64,000 bases of DNA, taken from positions 3,438,125-3,502,124 of the forward strand of contig NZ_CP026001.1 of NCBI RefSeq assembly GCF_003086775.1, in the 5' to 3' direction. The position numbers and the translations under genes are program-made. The notes under the pieces are model-generated. The model was not told the origin of the DNA. It did no database searches and worked only from the letters and a program-made list of their open reading frames with translations. Shown piece after piece: positions 19,105 through 27,275 of the stretch. How positions within the stretch are numbered: position 1 is the first letter of the stretch; each line of letters starts with the position of its first letter. This DNA is from Stenotrophomonas sp. ZAC14D1_NAIMI4_1 (GTDB taxonomy: Bacteria; Pseudomonadota; Gammaproteobacteria; Xanthomonadales; Xanthomonadaceae).

Positions 19105-19743
19105 ATGTCCTCCACGACTGTTGCTTCCATCCGTGAAGAAATCGCCAGCGCCCTGACCCACGGGCTTGGCGCCGTGTTCGCGCTGGCCGCCAGCGCCGTA
19201 CTGATCACCCTGGCCGCCATCTACGGCGACGGCTGGCAGCTTGCCAGCGCCATCGTGTTCGGCATCGCCCTGCTGCTGCTGTACACCGCTTCCACGCTGT
19301 ACCACGCCATCCAGCACCCTACGGCAAAGGGCCGCCTGAAGGTCTTCGACCACTGCGCGATCTACGTGCTGATTGCCGGTACCTACACGCCATTCACCCT
19401 GATCGGCCTGCGCGGGCCATGGGGCTGGGGCCTGTTTACCGCCATCTGGGCCCTGGCCCTGGGCGGCGTGGTGTTCAAGCTGTTCTATACCGGCCGTTTC
19501 AAGGCCCTCTCCACCGGCATCTACATTGCGATGGGCTGGCTGGTGATCGTGGCGATCAAGCCGATGTGGGCCTCCATCGACGGCGGCACGCTGGCCTGGC
19601 TGTTCGCCGGCGGCCTGTCCTACACGCTGGGCACCTACTTCTATCACCGCGAATCGATCCCCTATTCGCACGCGATCTGGCACCTGTTCGTGATCGGCGG
19701 CAGCGTCTGCCACTTCGTCGCGGTGACCATGCAGGTGCTGTAG
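19105..19743 (+). CDS. trhA: TrhA / hemolysin-III family seven-helix membrane protein
   Basis: A 212-residue member of the PAQR/hemolysin III family, with about seven membrane segments. Conserved polar sites are visible: ALTHGLGAVFALAAS, STLYHAIQHP, FDHCAIYVLIAGTYTPF and the late HAIWHLFVIGGSVCHF, whose His residues likely bind a metal. In E. coli the TrhA (YqfA) protein is linked to membrane energy and fluidity homeostasis. I chose the ATG at 19105, giving the usual N-terminus SSTTVASIREEIASALTHG, over an upstream in-frame ATG at 19024. Confidence 0.88.
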   Translation: MSSTTVASIREEIASALTHGLGAVFALAASAVLITLAAIYGDGWQLASAIVFGIALLLLYTASTLYHAIQHPTAKGRLKVFDHCAIYVLIAGTYTPFTLIGLRGPWGWGLFTAIWALALGGVVFKLFYTGRFKALSTGIYIAMGWLVIVAIKPMWASIDGGTLAWLFAGGLSYTLGTYFYHRESIPYSHAIWHLFVIGGSVCHFVAVTMQVL

Positions 19744-19825
19744 CACGGCCGTTCGGCGCCCATGTGCACGCCATGCACATGAGCGCTTCGCGCCCCGTCC
19801 ACCCGGATGGGGCAACCATGGCAGC

Positions 19826-21805
19826 GTGAATGCTGCCCCTGCCCCTGCCCCTGCTGCGCCGCGCACGTCGCGCTGGCGCCTCCGCCGCCCCGGCCCGCGT
19901 GGCCAGCGCTGGCTGGCCGTGCTGGTGTTCCTGCTGGCCGCACTGCTGGTCCTCATCGCACTGTGGGACTGGAACTGGTTCAAGGGCCCGGTGGAACGCG
20001 CGGTCCAGGCCCGTACCGGGCGCGCCCTGCACATCGGCCACCTGGACGTCGACCTCGGCCGTACCAGCACCATCCGCGCCGATGCGATCACCTTTGCCAA
20101 TGCCACATGGTCCAAGCAGGTCAACATGGCCAACGCGGATCGCGTGGAAATCGACATCCGGGTCTGGCCGCTGCTGCGCGGCAGCATCCAGTTGCCCGAA
20201 GTGCGCCTGACCCGGCCCGACGTCCTGCTGGAAACCGCCCCGCGCAAGGGCGAGCCCGGCAACTGGGATTTCCTGCCCGCCAGCGATGGCAAGAGCTCGC
20301 TGCAACTGAAGGGCCTGCGCATCGACGACGGGCGCCTGCAGTTCCTCGACGCGCTGGGCCGCACCGACATCCGCATCGGCGTGCGCAGTGGCGAACCGAA
20401 ACAGGCCGACGCCGCCCCGCCCCTGCTGGTGAAAGGCCAGGGCCGCTGGCAGGGCAACCCGTTCACCCTCAGTGGCGGCACTGAATCGCCGCTGCAGCTG
20501 ACCGACAGCGAGCATCCGTTCCGCATCCATCTGGACGGTCGCGCCGGCGGCACCCACGCCGTGGCCACCGGCACGCTGACCAACCCGTTCGCGCTGCAGG
20601 TGTTCGACCTGCAGTTCGCGCTCAGTGGCCAGGACCTGGCCGACCTCTACCCGCTGCTCGGCATCGCCATACCGCCTTCGCCGCCGTATGCCCTCGATGG
20701 CCGGCTCAAGCGCGACCACAACGTGTGGCGCTACGAAGGGTTCACCGGCAAGGTCGGCGACAGCGACCTGGGCGGCACCCTGCAGTTCGAAGTGGGCCGT
20801 GAGCGTCCGCGCCTGACCGCCACCCTGGAATCGCGCCGGCTCGATTTCGACGACCTCGCCGGCTTCGTCGGTGCCCCGCCGAAGACCGGCGGCGGCGAGA
20901 CCGCCAACGCCGAACAGAAGGCGCAGGCTGCCCAGGTTGCCGCCAGCCCGCGCGTGCTGCCGGACACCCCGTACAACCTGGGCAAGCTGCGCGCGATGGA
21001 TGCCGACGTGCGCTGGAAGGCCCACCGCATCAATGCGCCCTCACTGCCGCTGGACGATATGGACGCGCACCTGCTGCTGGACGACGGCGTGCTGCGCCTG
21101 GATCCGCTCAACTTCGGCGTGGCCGGCGGTGACATCCGCAGCACCATCCGCATGGACGCGCGCCAGCCACAGATTGCCACGGCCCTGAAGGCCAGCGTGC
21201 GCGGCGTGCAGCTGGGCCAGTTGTTCCCGGATGCGAAGCTGGCCGAACAGGCCAAGGGTGGCATCAGCGGCCAGATCGACCTGGCCGGCCGCGGCAACTC
21301 CATCGCCGCCATGCTCGGCAGTAGCAGCGGCGATGTCGGCGTGGCGATGGGCCGCGGCCACGTCGGCAACCTGGTGATGGAACTGGCTGGCCTGGACATC
21401 ACTGAGTCACTGAAATTCCTGTTCACCGGTGACCGGCAGATTCCCCTGCGCTGCGCCTTCGCCGATTTCGGCGTACGCGACGGCCTGATGACCAGCCGCG
21501 CACTGGCGGTGGACACCACCGACACCATCATCATCGGCGAAGGCACCGTGAGCCTGCGCGACGAGCAGATGGACCTGCTGCTGAAGCCGCGGCCGAAGGA
21601 CAAGAGCATCCTGGTGCTGCGTTCACCGCTGCGCATCGGCGGCACGTTCAAGGATCCCTCGTTCCGCCCGGACTTCAAGGCCCTGGGCCTGCGTGGTGCG
21701 GTTGCGCTGGCACTGGGGACGATCGCCCCGCCGGCAGCGCTGCTGGCCACGATCGAAACGGGGCCGGGCAAGGATGCCAACTGCGGTGGGCAGTACGCGA
21801 AGTAA
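19826..21805 (+). CDS. AsmA-family inner-membrane/periplasmic protein
   Basis: A 659-residue protein with a single N-terminal membrane anchor (WLAVLVFLLAALLVLIALWDWNWF). The AsmA N-terminal domain (FKGPVERAVQARTGRALHIGHLDVDLG) and a C-terminal AsmA_2-type beta-rich region (ALAVDTTDTIIIGEGTVSLRDEQMDLLLKPRPKD) follow. AsmA-like proteins are implicated in outer-membrane phospholipid transport. The GTG at 19826 is the only start that keeps the anchor near the N-terminus. Palindrome B follows the stop closely. Confidence 0.88.
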   Translation: MNAAPAPAPAAPRTSRWRLRRPGPRGQRWLAVLVFLLAALLVLIALWDWNWFKGPVERAVQARTGRALHIGHLDVDLGRTSTIRADAITFANATWSKQVNMANADRVEIDIRVWPLLRGSIQLPEVRLTRPDVLLETAPRKGEPGNWDFLPASDGKSSLQLKGLRIDDGRLQFLDALGRTDIRIGVRSGEPKQADAAPPLLVKGQGRWQGNPFTLSGGTESPLQLTDSEHPFRIHLDGRAGGTHAVATGTLTNPFALQVFDLQFALSGQDLADLYPLLGIAIPPSPPYALDGRLKRDHNVWRYEGFTGKVGDSDLGGTLQFEVGRERPRLTATLESRRLDFDDLAGFVGAPPKTGGGETANAEQKAQAAQVAASPRVLPDTPYNLGKLRAMDADVRWKAHRINAPSLPLDDMDAHLLLDDGVLRLDPLNFGVAGGDIRSTIRMDARQPQIATALKASVRGVQLGQLFPDAKLAEQAKGGISGQIDLAGRGNSIAAMLGSSSGDVGVAMGRGHVGNLVMELAGLDITESLKFLFTGDRQIPLRCAFADFGVRDGLMTSRALAVDTTDTIIIGEGTVSLRDEQMDLLLKPRPKDKSILVLRSPLRIGGTFKDPSFRPDFKALGLRGAVALALGTIAPPAALLATIETGPGKDANCGGQYAK

Positions 21806-21843
21806 AAGCGGTTGTTCGGCGGCGCCTCTGTTGATCCTGGTGT

Positions 21844-21949
21844 GAGCGGGACGGGTGGGCCAGTCAGGACACGCCGTAAACCCTTCCATGGGGGCTCGAT
21901 GGCGCCATCCATGGCGCCAACGGTCCTGCCTGGCCCACCCGTCCCACTC
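21844..21949. repeat. Large palindrome B (left member of a pair with C)
   Basis: 26-bp arms (21844-21869 and 21924-21949) match with two mismatches. They enclose the forward core CACGCCGTAAACCC...CATGGGGGCTCGATGGCGCC, which itself folds into two hairpins. Arm sequence (GAGCGGGACGGGTGGGCCAG) is unlike the arms of C, D and E. Confidence 0.88.
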
Positions 21950-22095
21950 CTGACAGTTTCCTGCGCGCGCGGAACGAGAGCAGGAATTCAAAGTCAAAAG
22001 AAAAAGCAGAATCAAAAGCTGTGCCAACCAAGGTTGGCACCTACCAGGAGCGGATGATCGGCACTGAAATGCACCGCGCTCGCGGGAACGTGTCT
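21950..22095. other. 146-bp A-rich spacer between palindromes B and C
   Basis: Contains an A-rich stretch around 21985-22017 and a SMAG palindrome (gtgccaaccaaggttggcac) at 22021-22045. It is roughly 80 percent identical, by eye, to the reverse complement of the spacer between D and E. No gene is seen from the AsmA stop to 22289. Confidence 0.75.
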
Positions 22096-22202
22096 GGAGG
22101 CGGAGGGCATGGCCGTGCAGGACCGTAGGCGCCAAGGATGGCGCCTACGAGCTACATGGACGTATTTACCGCGTGTCCTGCGCGGCCATGCCCTCCGCCT
22201 CC
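22096..22202. repeat. Large palindrome C (right member of a pair with B)
   Basis: 27-bp arms (22096-22122 and 22176-22202) differ at one position. The core is in reverse orientation and of the second sequence type (CACGCGGTAAATACGTCCATG on the minus strand), keeping both inner hairpins with changed bases. Its arms (GGCGGAGGGCATGGCCG) match those of palindrome D. Confidence 0.88.
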
Positions 22203-22285
22203 CCACGCATCAGGAAGGCGCTGCAGTTGCTCTAGATCTGGCCGTTGCTCCAAGCGGGCCGGCGGGCTGCAAGCCCGCCAGCGAA
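22203..22285. repeat. Outer part of the composite inverted repeat, with a REP hairpin
   Basis: This stretch (caggaaggcgctgcagttgc, then tctagatctggccg and the hairpin ggcgggctgcaagcccgcc) recurs inverted at 23710-23798. Together with palindromes B/C and D/E, the inverted repeat spans about 440 bp on each side of the glycosyltransferase-CBS pair. Confidence 0.8.
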
Positions 22286-22289
22286 AAAC

Positions 22290-22721
22290 TCACCCCGCCA
22301 CGATGTACTGCTGCAGCTGGTCCAACTCCCGCCGCTGCGCGTCGATCACCGCCTTCACCAGGTCGCCGATCGAAATCACCCCCAGCACCGATCCGCCCTC
22401 CACCACCGGCAGGTGACGGATGCGGTAGTCGGTCACCAGCTGCAGGCAGTGCTCCACCTGCTCGCCCGGCGACACCGTCACCACCTTCGCCGTCATGATT
22501 TCGGACACCGCCGTATCACGCGAGGAACGATCGTGCAGCACGATCTTGCGCGCGTAATCGCGCTCGGACAGGATCCCGACCAGTCGCGGCCCGTCCATCA
22601 CCAGCACCGCACCAATGCCCTTCTGCGCCATCAGCCGGATCGCATCGATCACCGCCGCGCCGGGCGCGACCGCATGCACTTCAGGGGACTTGCCGTCCAA
22701 CAGTTGCCGTACCGACGTCAT
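22290..22721 (-). CDS. CBS-domain protein
   Basis: A 143-residue cytoplasmic protein made almost entirely of two CBS motifs: VDAIRLMAQKGIGAVLVMDGPRLVGILSERD and the second at VEHCLQLVTDYRIRHLPVV. Stand-alone CBS pairs usually sense adenosine nucleotides and act by binding partners. Its start (MTSVRQLLDG) lies 41 nt inside the end of the upstream glycosyltransferase gene, an unusually long same-strand overlap suggesting coupling. Confidence 0.9.
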   Translation of the reverse strand: MTSVRQLLDGKSPEVHAVAPGAAVIDAIRLMAQKGIGAVLVMDGPRLVGILSERDYARKIVLHDRSSRDTAVSEIMTAKVVTVSPGEQVEHCLQLVTDYRIRHLPVVEGGSVLGVISIGDLVKAVIDAQRRELDQLQQYIVAG

Positions 22722-23700
22722 CTGCCTGCCCTCCCAGGGTGGGTTGCAGGCCCGAGTCTGCCACGGAAGGTGCTAGCCACGCGTCAACCAGGTACAGCGG
22801 CCGCTGCTTGGACTCCTCGTACAGGCGGCCCAGGTACTCCCCGATCAGCCCCAGGGCGATCAGCTGCACGCCGCCCAGGAACAGGATCACCGCCATCATC
22901 GTCGGCCAGCCCGCCACACGGTCGCCGTACAGGGCGGCCTTGACGATCACCCACACGCCAAACACGAACGCCGCTGCGGCGGTCGCCAGGCCCAGGTAGG
23001 TTGCTGCCCGCAGCGGGACGGTGGAAAACCCGGTGATGCCTTCCAGGGCGAAGTTCCACAGGTTCCAGAGGCTGAACTTGCTGTTGCCGGCCAGCCGCGC
23101 ATGGCGGTGGTAGGGCACGGCCACGCGGCGGAAGCCCACCCAGCTGAAGAGGCCTTTCATGAAGCGATGGCGCTCGCGCATCTCGCGCAGCGCGCTCAGC
23201 GCGCGCGCCGAAAGCAGGCGGAAGTCGCCGGTATCGGCGGGAATCGGCGTGCGCGAGAGGCGGCCGATCACGCGGTAGAACAGGGCCGCCGTGGTCCGCT
23301 TGCTCCAGCTTTCGCCGTCGCGCACCCGGCGCGTGCCGTAGACGTTGTCGTAGCCTTGCTTCCAGTACGCGACGAAGGTCGGCACCAGTTCCGGCGGATC
23401 CTGGCCATCGGCATCGAGGATCATCGCCGCCCCTTCGCGCACCTGGTCCAGGCCGGCGGTCAGCGCGGCCTCCTTGCCGAAGTTGCGCGACAGCCGCAAT
23501 GCCGAGACGCGCGGATCGGGATGGGCCAGGTGTTCGATCACTGCCCAGGTGGCGTCGGTGCTGCCGTCATCGACGTACAGGATGTGGCCGTCGACATCGT
23601 CCAGCGCGTCGAGCACCGCGCACAGGCGCGGGTGCAGCTGGGGCAGCGCCAGTTCCTCGTTATGGGCGGCGATGACGAAGGTCAGGCGTTGGCGGCTCAT
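22681..23700 (-). CDS. GtrB/ArnC-type family 2 glycosyltransferase
   Basis: A membrane glycosyltransferase of 339 residues, probably loading a sugar onto undecaprenyl phosphate. The GT2 domain has VIAAHNEE, YVDDGSTD, LSRNFGKEAALTAGLD and the DxD-like ILDADGQDPPE. Two C-terminal membrane helices (LGLATAAAAFVFGVWVIV and MMAVILFLGGVQLIALGLIGEYLGR) complete the GtrB/DPMS architecture. I chose the ATG at 23700, where MSRQRLTFVIAAHNEE begins the domain; a longer frame runs into repeats. The gene pair sits between two inverted composite repeats. Confidence 0.9.
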   Translation of the reverse strand: MSRQRLTFVIAAHNEELALPQLHPRLCAVLDALDDVDGHILYVDDGSTDATWAVIEHLAHPDPRVSALRLSRNFGKEAALTAGLDQVREGAAMILDADGQDPPELVPTFVAYWKQGYDNVYGTRRVRDGESWSKRTTAALFYRVIGRLSRTPIPADTGDFRLLSARALSALREMRERHRFMKGLFSWVGFRRVAVPYHRHARLAGNSKFSLWNLWNFALEGITGFSTVPLRAATYLGLATAAAAFVFGVWVIVKAALYGDRVAGWPTMMAVILFLGGVQLIALGLIGEYLGRLYEESKQRPLYLVDAWLAPSVADSGLQPTLGGQADDVGTATVGRQVP

Positions 23701-23709
23701 GCCTGGATT

Positions 23710-23798
23710 GTACGTCGCTGGCGGGCTTGCAGCCCGCCGGCCCGCTAAAAGCTGACGGCCAAATCTAGAGCAACTGCAGCGCCTTCCGGATGCGTGGG
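23710..23798. repeat. Inverted partner of 22203-22285, with a REP hairpin
   Basis: Holds ggcgggcttgcagcccgcc and the reverse complement of the left-hand outer segment (tctagagcaactgcagcgcc). It begins about 10 bp before the glycosyltransferase start codon, so the gene's promoter must lie in or beyond the repeat. There is no gene from 23701 to 24192. Confidence 0.8.
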
Positions 23799-23904
23799 GA
23801 GGCGGAGGGCATGGCCGTGCAGGACACGCCGTAAACCCATCCATGGGGGCTCGATGGCGCCATCCATGGCGCCAACGGTCCTGCACGGCCATGCCCTCCG
23901 CCTC
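23799..23904. repeat. Large palindrome D (left member of a pair with E)
   Basis: Perfect 26-bp arms (23799-23824 and 23879-23904) around a forward core (ACGCCGTAAACCCATCCATG). Inner hairpins are CCCAT-CC-ATGGG and TGGCGCCAT-CC-ATGGCGCCA. Confidence 0.9.
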
Positions 23905-24050
23905 TGGACACGTTCCCGCGAGCGCGGTGCATACACGCGCAGCCCCTCGCTTTTGGTAGCTGACAACCTTGGTTGCCACAGCTTTTGATCCTGCTTCTTC
24001 TTTTGATTTTGAATTCCCGCTCTCGTTCCGCGCGCGCAGGAAACTGTCCG
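23905..24050. other. 146-bp spacer between palindromes D and E
   Basis: Same length as the B-C spacer and its inverted counterpart. It contains a T-rich run (on this strand) and a SMAG-type hairpin at about 23955-23981. No gene. Confidence 0.75.
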
Positions 24051-24155
24051 GAGGCGGAGGGCTACCGCAGGCAGGACCGTAGGCGCCATGGACGGCGCCT
24101 ACGAGCTACATGGACGTATTTACCGCGTGTCCTGCCTGCGGTAGCCCTCCGCCTC
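24051..24155. repeat. Large palindrome E (right member of a pair with D)
   Basis: Perfect 26-bp arms (24051-24076 and 24130-24155; GAGGCGGAGGGCTACCGCAG) around a reverse core of the second type, nearly identical to the core of C. Confidence 0.9.
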
Positions 24156-24192
24156 ACCCATGAACCGGAAGGCGCCGCGAAACGATCAACCG

Positions 24193-24948
24193 TCACTCCT
24201 CCAGATACCCCGCCCCGCCCAGCTGCCGGGCCTGCCGCTGTATCCACGCCGCCCGCCGCTGCACGTACGGCCCCGGCTTGGCCGCGTTGTACCGCCGCGG
24301 CGCCGGCAGCACCGCCGCCAGTCGGGCGCTTTCACCCGGTGCCAGCCGCGCCGCGTCCTTGCCCCAGAATTTCTGTGCCGCTGCCTGTGCGCCGTACACG
24401 CCATCACCGAACTCGGCGATGTTGGCGTACATCTCCAGGATGCGTTCCTTCGGCCAGAACGCCTCGATCAATACCGTGTACCAGACCTCCAGGCCCTTGC
24501 GGATCCAGCTGCGGCCCTGCCACAGGAACAGGTTCTTGGCCACCTGCTGGCTGATCGTGCTGGCCCCGCGCAGGCGCCCGCCCTTGGCGTTGTGGTCACG
24601 CGCCTTCTCGATGGCCTGCAGGTCGAAACCATTGTGGTCGGGGAAGCGCTGGTCCTCGGCCGCCACCAGCGAGATCGGCAGGCTCGGGGCCATCTGGTCC
24701 AGGTCGCGCCACTGGTAATGCAGCCGGTAGGACCAGTCACCCTCGCCCAACGCCTCGCCGTAGCGCCACAGCATCACCGTGGACAATGGCGGGTCGATGA
24801 AGCGCAGCACCAGCACCTGCAGGCAACTGAAGCCCACGAACAGCACCGGCAGCCACAGCAACCGCTTCCACCGCCAGCGTCGGCGCGCCGGCGTGGTCGC
24901 TGCGGCCCCTGCGGCCTCCACCTTGTCCTGCTCTCCCCCTGCCCCCAT
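24193..24948 (-). CDS. mtgA: Monofunctional peptidoglycan glycosyltransferase
   Basis: Polymerises lipid II glycan strands at the inner membrane without a transpeptidase domain. The 251-residue protein has one N-terminal membrane helix ([19 protein letters not shown]) and GT51 motifs: [14 protein letters not shown] (catalytic Glu), [16 protein letters not shown] and [15 protein letters not shown]. The ATG at 24948 is preferred, with GAGAAGGA upstream; an in-frame TTG at 24996 would add 16 residues. Divergent from hslO with a gap of under 80 bp. Confidence 0.95.
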   Translation of the reverse strand: MGAGGEQDKVEAAGAAATTPARRRWRWKRLLWLPVLFVGFSCLQVLVLRFIDPPLSTVMLWRYGEALGEGDWSYRLHYQWRDLDQMAPSLPISLVAAEDQRFPDHNGFDLQAIEKARDHNAKGGRLRGASTISQQVAKNLFLWQGRSWIRKGLEVWYTVLIEAFWPKERILEMYANIAEFGDGVYGAQAAAQKFWGKDAARLAPGESARLAAVLPAPRRYNAAKPGPYVQRRAAWIQRQARQLGGAGYLEE

Positions 24949-25025
24949 TACTGATGCATCCTTCTCATGCCTGGTTGTCGGCGCATTATCCGGCAACCGC
25001 CCCTGTTTACGCGCGAAGTGAGCCG

Positions 25026-25919
25026 ATGACCGCCCAACCCGATTCCCTGATCCGCTTCCTGCTGCCCGACGCCGGCGTCCGTGGCGTGCACGTGCAACTG
25101 CAGGCCACCTGGCAGGAAATCCTGTCCCACGCCGTCTACCCGGACAACGCCGCCGAGCTGCTCGGCGAGGCCTGCGTGGCCTCGGCCCTGTTCACCGGCC
25201 ACACCAAGGTGGACGGCCGACTGTCCATCCAGCTGCGCAGCAACACCGGCCTGCGCACCCTGTTTGCCGAGTGCACCGCCGCCGGCACCCTGCGCGGCAT
25301 CGCCCAGCTGGCCGACGGCGCCGATGCGCCGCGCGACCTGTCCAGCCTGGGCAGCGATGCCCTGCTGGCGATCACCATCGAGAACCCGGGCCTGGACCCG
25401 CGCGAACCGCAGCGCTACCAGAGCCTGGTGGCACTGACCGCGCCGGCGCTGGATGAGGCCTTCGAGGACTACTTCCGCCAGTCCGAGCAGCTGCCGACCC
25501 GCCTGCTGCTGGCCGCCGACCGCAACGGCGCCGTGGGCCTGCTGCTGCAGAAACTGCCCGGCGACGAAGGCGACGACGACGGCTGGGCCCGCGCCAGCGC
25601 CCTGTTCGACACCCTGGGCAAGGCCGAACTGCTGGCGACCCCGGCCGAGCAGATGCTGCACCGCCTGTTCCACGAGGAGAAGCCGGAACTGATGGGCAGC
25701 AGGCCGCTGGCCTTCGGCTGCTCCTGCTCGCACGAGCGGGTGGCCTCGATGCTGGTCTCGCTGGGTGAGGAAGAGGCCCGCGCGGCCGCCGAAGACACCG
25801 GTTCGGTGGACGTGCGCTGCGAATTCTGCGGACGGGAGTATCACTTTCCTTTGACGGAGTTCGGCATACTGTTCCACGGTGCCGAGGGGACTGTACCGGC
25901 ACCTGAACGACTTCAATGA
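25026..25919 (+). CDS. hslO: Redox-regulated chaperone Hsp33
   Basis: An ATP-independent holdase activated by oxidation. It has 297 residues, close to the 292 of E. coli Hsp33. The C-terminal zinc switch is intact: CSCS (C-x-C) followed by CEFC (C-x2-C) in [12 protein letters not shown]. The ATG at 25026 gives the usual N-terminus [15 protein letters not shown]; an upstream in-frame ATG at 24954 would extend into the mtgA promoter region. Confidence 0.96.
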   Translation: MTAQPDSLIRFLLPDAGVRGVHVQLQATWQEILSHAVYPDNAAELLGEACVASALFTGHTKVDGRLSIQLRSNTGLRTLFAECTAAGTLRGIAQLADGADAPRDLSSLGSDALLAITIENPGLDPREPQRYQSLVALTAPALDEAFEDYFRQSEQLPTRLLLAADRNGAVGLLLQKLPGDEGDDDGWARASALFDTLGKAELLATPAEQMLHRLFHEEKPELMGSRPLAFGCSCSHERVASMLVSLGEEEARAAAEDTGSVDVRCEFCGREYHFPLTEFGILFHGAEGTVPAPERLQ

Positions 25920-26038
25920 ATGAGCAGGTCTTGTGTTCTGGGGAGGATCAAGGCTTGTTAAGATTTCATAAACACCCTAGGATCGAGTTCCCGCCCCAGC
26001 GGGAACTTCCGCTGATCATCCCTGTCTGAACTGGTCCG

Positions 26039-26896
26039 ATGCGTACCTTCCTGCGTCTACCGCTGGCCCTGCTGATCGCCCTTGGCGCGATCACGGGCGC
26101 GCATGCGCAGAGCAAGGACACCCGCACCGTGCTGCCGGTCTGGAACAAGGGCAGCGGCAAGGTCGAGGCCCTGCTGTATCTGGAACCGACCGGTGAACAG
26201 GCCACCGGTGCCCGCTGGCACTTCGGCCGCAACTCGCTGGACGCCGCCTTCGGCCTGTCCTCGGGCGATTCGCTGGGCCTGCTGTGCAACAGCAGCAGCG
26301 GCACCAGCATCAGCGGCCTGGCCAGCCAGTGCATGCTGGCCAGCCTCGGCGATGACGATGACGGCATCGGCCCGAACTCCCGTCGCCTGACCGGCACCGC
26401 CGCGTTGAACCGGGGCGTCAACCGCCTGGGCATCACCGCCGGTACCAGCCGCGAGACACTGCCGGCCTGGCTGGCCTCGCCGAACAAGACCCCGTCCCTG
26501 CGCGCCGAGCAGAACGACCTGACCGTGTTCGCCCAGCGCAACATCGGCCGCGAAGGCTTCGTCTCCATCGCCGGTACCTACGCCAAGGCGCGCCTGGTGC
26601 CGATTTCCGATGCATCGCCGGCACTGGTCGACCGTTGGGACAGCAAGAGCCTGAGCCTGGGTGCCGGCTACGGCAACTTCACCGGCAGCATCATCGGCCG
26701 CGTGGTTGACGTTCCCGGCAAGCCGGGCAAGTGGGAGGGTCTGGGCATCGGCCTGACCTGGCGTACCCCGTGGTCGGGGCAACTGACCGTCGGCGCCGAG
26801 AACGTGATCAGCCGCGGCAAGAATCCGTTCTCCCCGCGCAACGAAAGCAACGACGACGGCACCGTGCCGTACGTCCGCTACGAGCAGGACCTGTAA
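26039..26896 (+). CDS. Exported protein of unknown function, possible beta-barrel
   Basis: I do not recognise this 285-residue protein. It has a clear signal peptide (MRTFLRLPLALLIALGAITGAHA-QSK), a serine-rich middle with a CNSSSGTS...QCM cysteine pair and a DDDDG segment. The C-terminal half alternates polar and hydrophobic residues (LSLGAGYGNFTGSIIGRVV, GLGIGLTWRTP, LTVGAENVIS) in the style of outer-membrane beta strands. It ends in VPYVRYEQDL rather than the canonical terminal Phe. It is monocistronic, with its own terminator. Confidence 0.75.
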   Translation: MRTFLRLPLALLIALGAITGAHAQSKDTRTVLPVWNKGSGKVEALLYLEPTGEQATGARWHFGRNSLDAAFGLSSGDSLGLLCNSSSGTSISGLASQCMLASLGDDDDGIGPNSRRLTGTAALNRGVNRLGITAGTSRETLPAWLASPNKTPSLRAEQNDLTVFAQRNIGREGFVSIAGTYAKARLVPISDASPALVDRWDSKSLSLGAGYGNFTGSIIGRVVDVPGKPGKWEGLGIGLTWRTPWSGQLTVGAENVISRGKNPFSPRNESNDDGTVPYVRYEQDL

Positions 26897-26933
26897 GCGG
26901 TCCAAGCGCGTGATACATCGACGGATGGAACAG

Positions 26934-26962
26934 AGGGCGCCTGCGGGGCGCCCTTCTTGTTT
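26934..26962 (+). terminator. Rho-independent terminator
   Basis: Hairpin AGGGCGCC-TGCG-GGGCGCCCT followed by a T-rich tail (tcttgttt), 37 nt after the stop of the exported protein gene. Confidence 0.8.
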
Positions 26963-27275
26963 CCGCGCGTAACGACGCGGCTGATGCCGGCTCCGCCTGA
27001 TACATGGCGAAACATCACGACATATATCAACAGAAACTTTTTTCCTGACAAAACGATACTCAGCGCCCGGCTGTGTCTCAGTCATGTACCACAAGTCATT
27101 GAATCGAAAAGATTCCGTAGCCCTGAATTGAGGGCTCCGGCGCGCTGTTAACGCAGCTTTAATTTTTCGGAAGCCGCCGTTACTATCGATTCAGCCTCGC
27201 GTTTTTTGGAGCGGCCTTTTTCGCCCCGCACGCAGGCAATAACCCAGCCAAGATTTCCTTGGAGAGAGAGAGCCA
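26963..27275 (+). promoter_or_regulatory. Long AT-rich leader/promoter region of the TonB receptor
   Basis: About 310 bp without a gene, markedly more AT-rich than its surroundings (gacatatatcaacagaaact, gttaacgcagctttaattt). It ends with a strong ribosome site, GGAGAGAGAGAG, before the ATG at 27276. No single promoter could be fixed with confidence. Confidence 0.45.

Noticed and set aside
17350..20583. Leftward open frame of over 1000 codons opposite prfC and trhA
   Set aside because: It crosses two well-supported genes and intergenic DNA and shows no recognisable domain; a GC-driven antisense frame.
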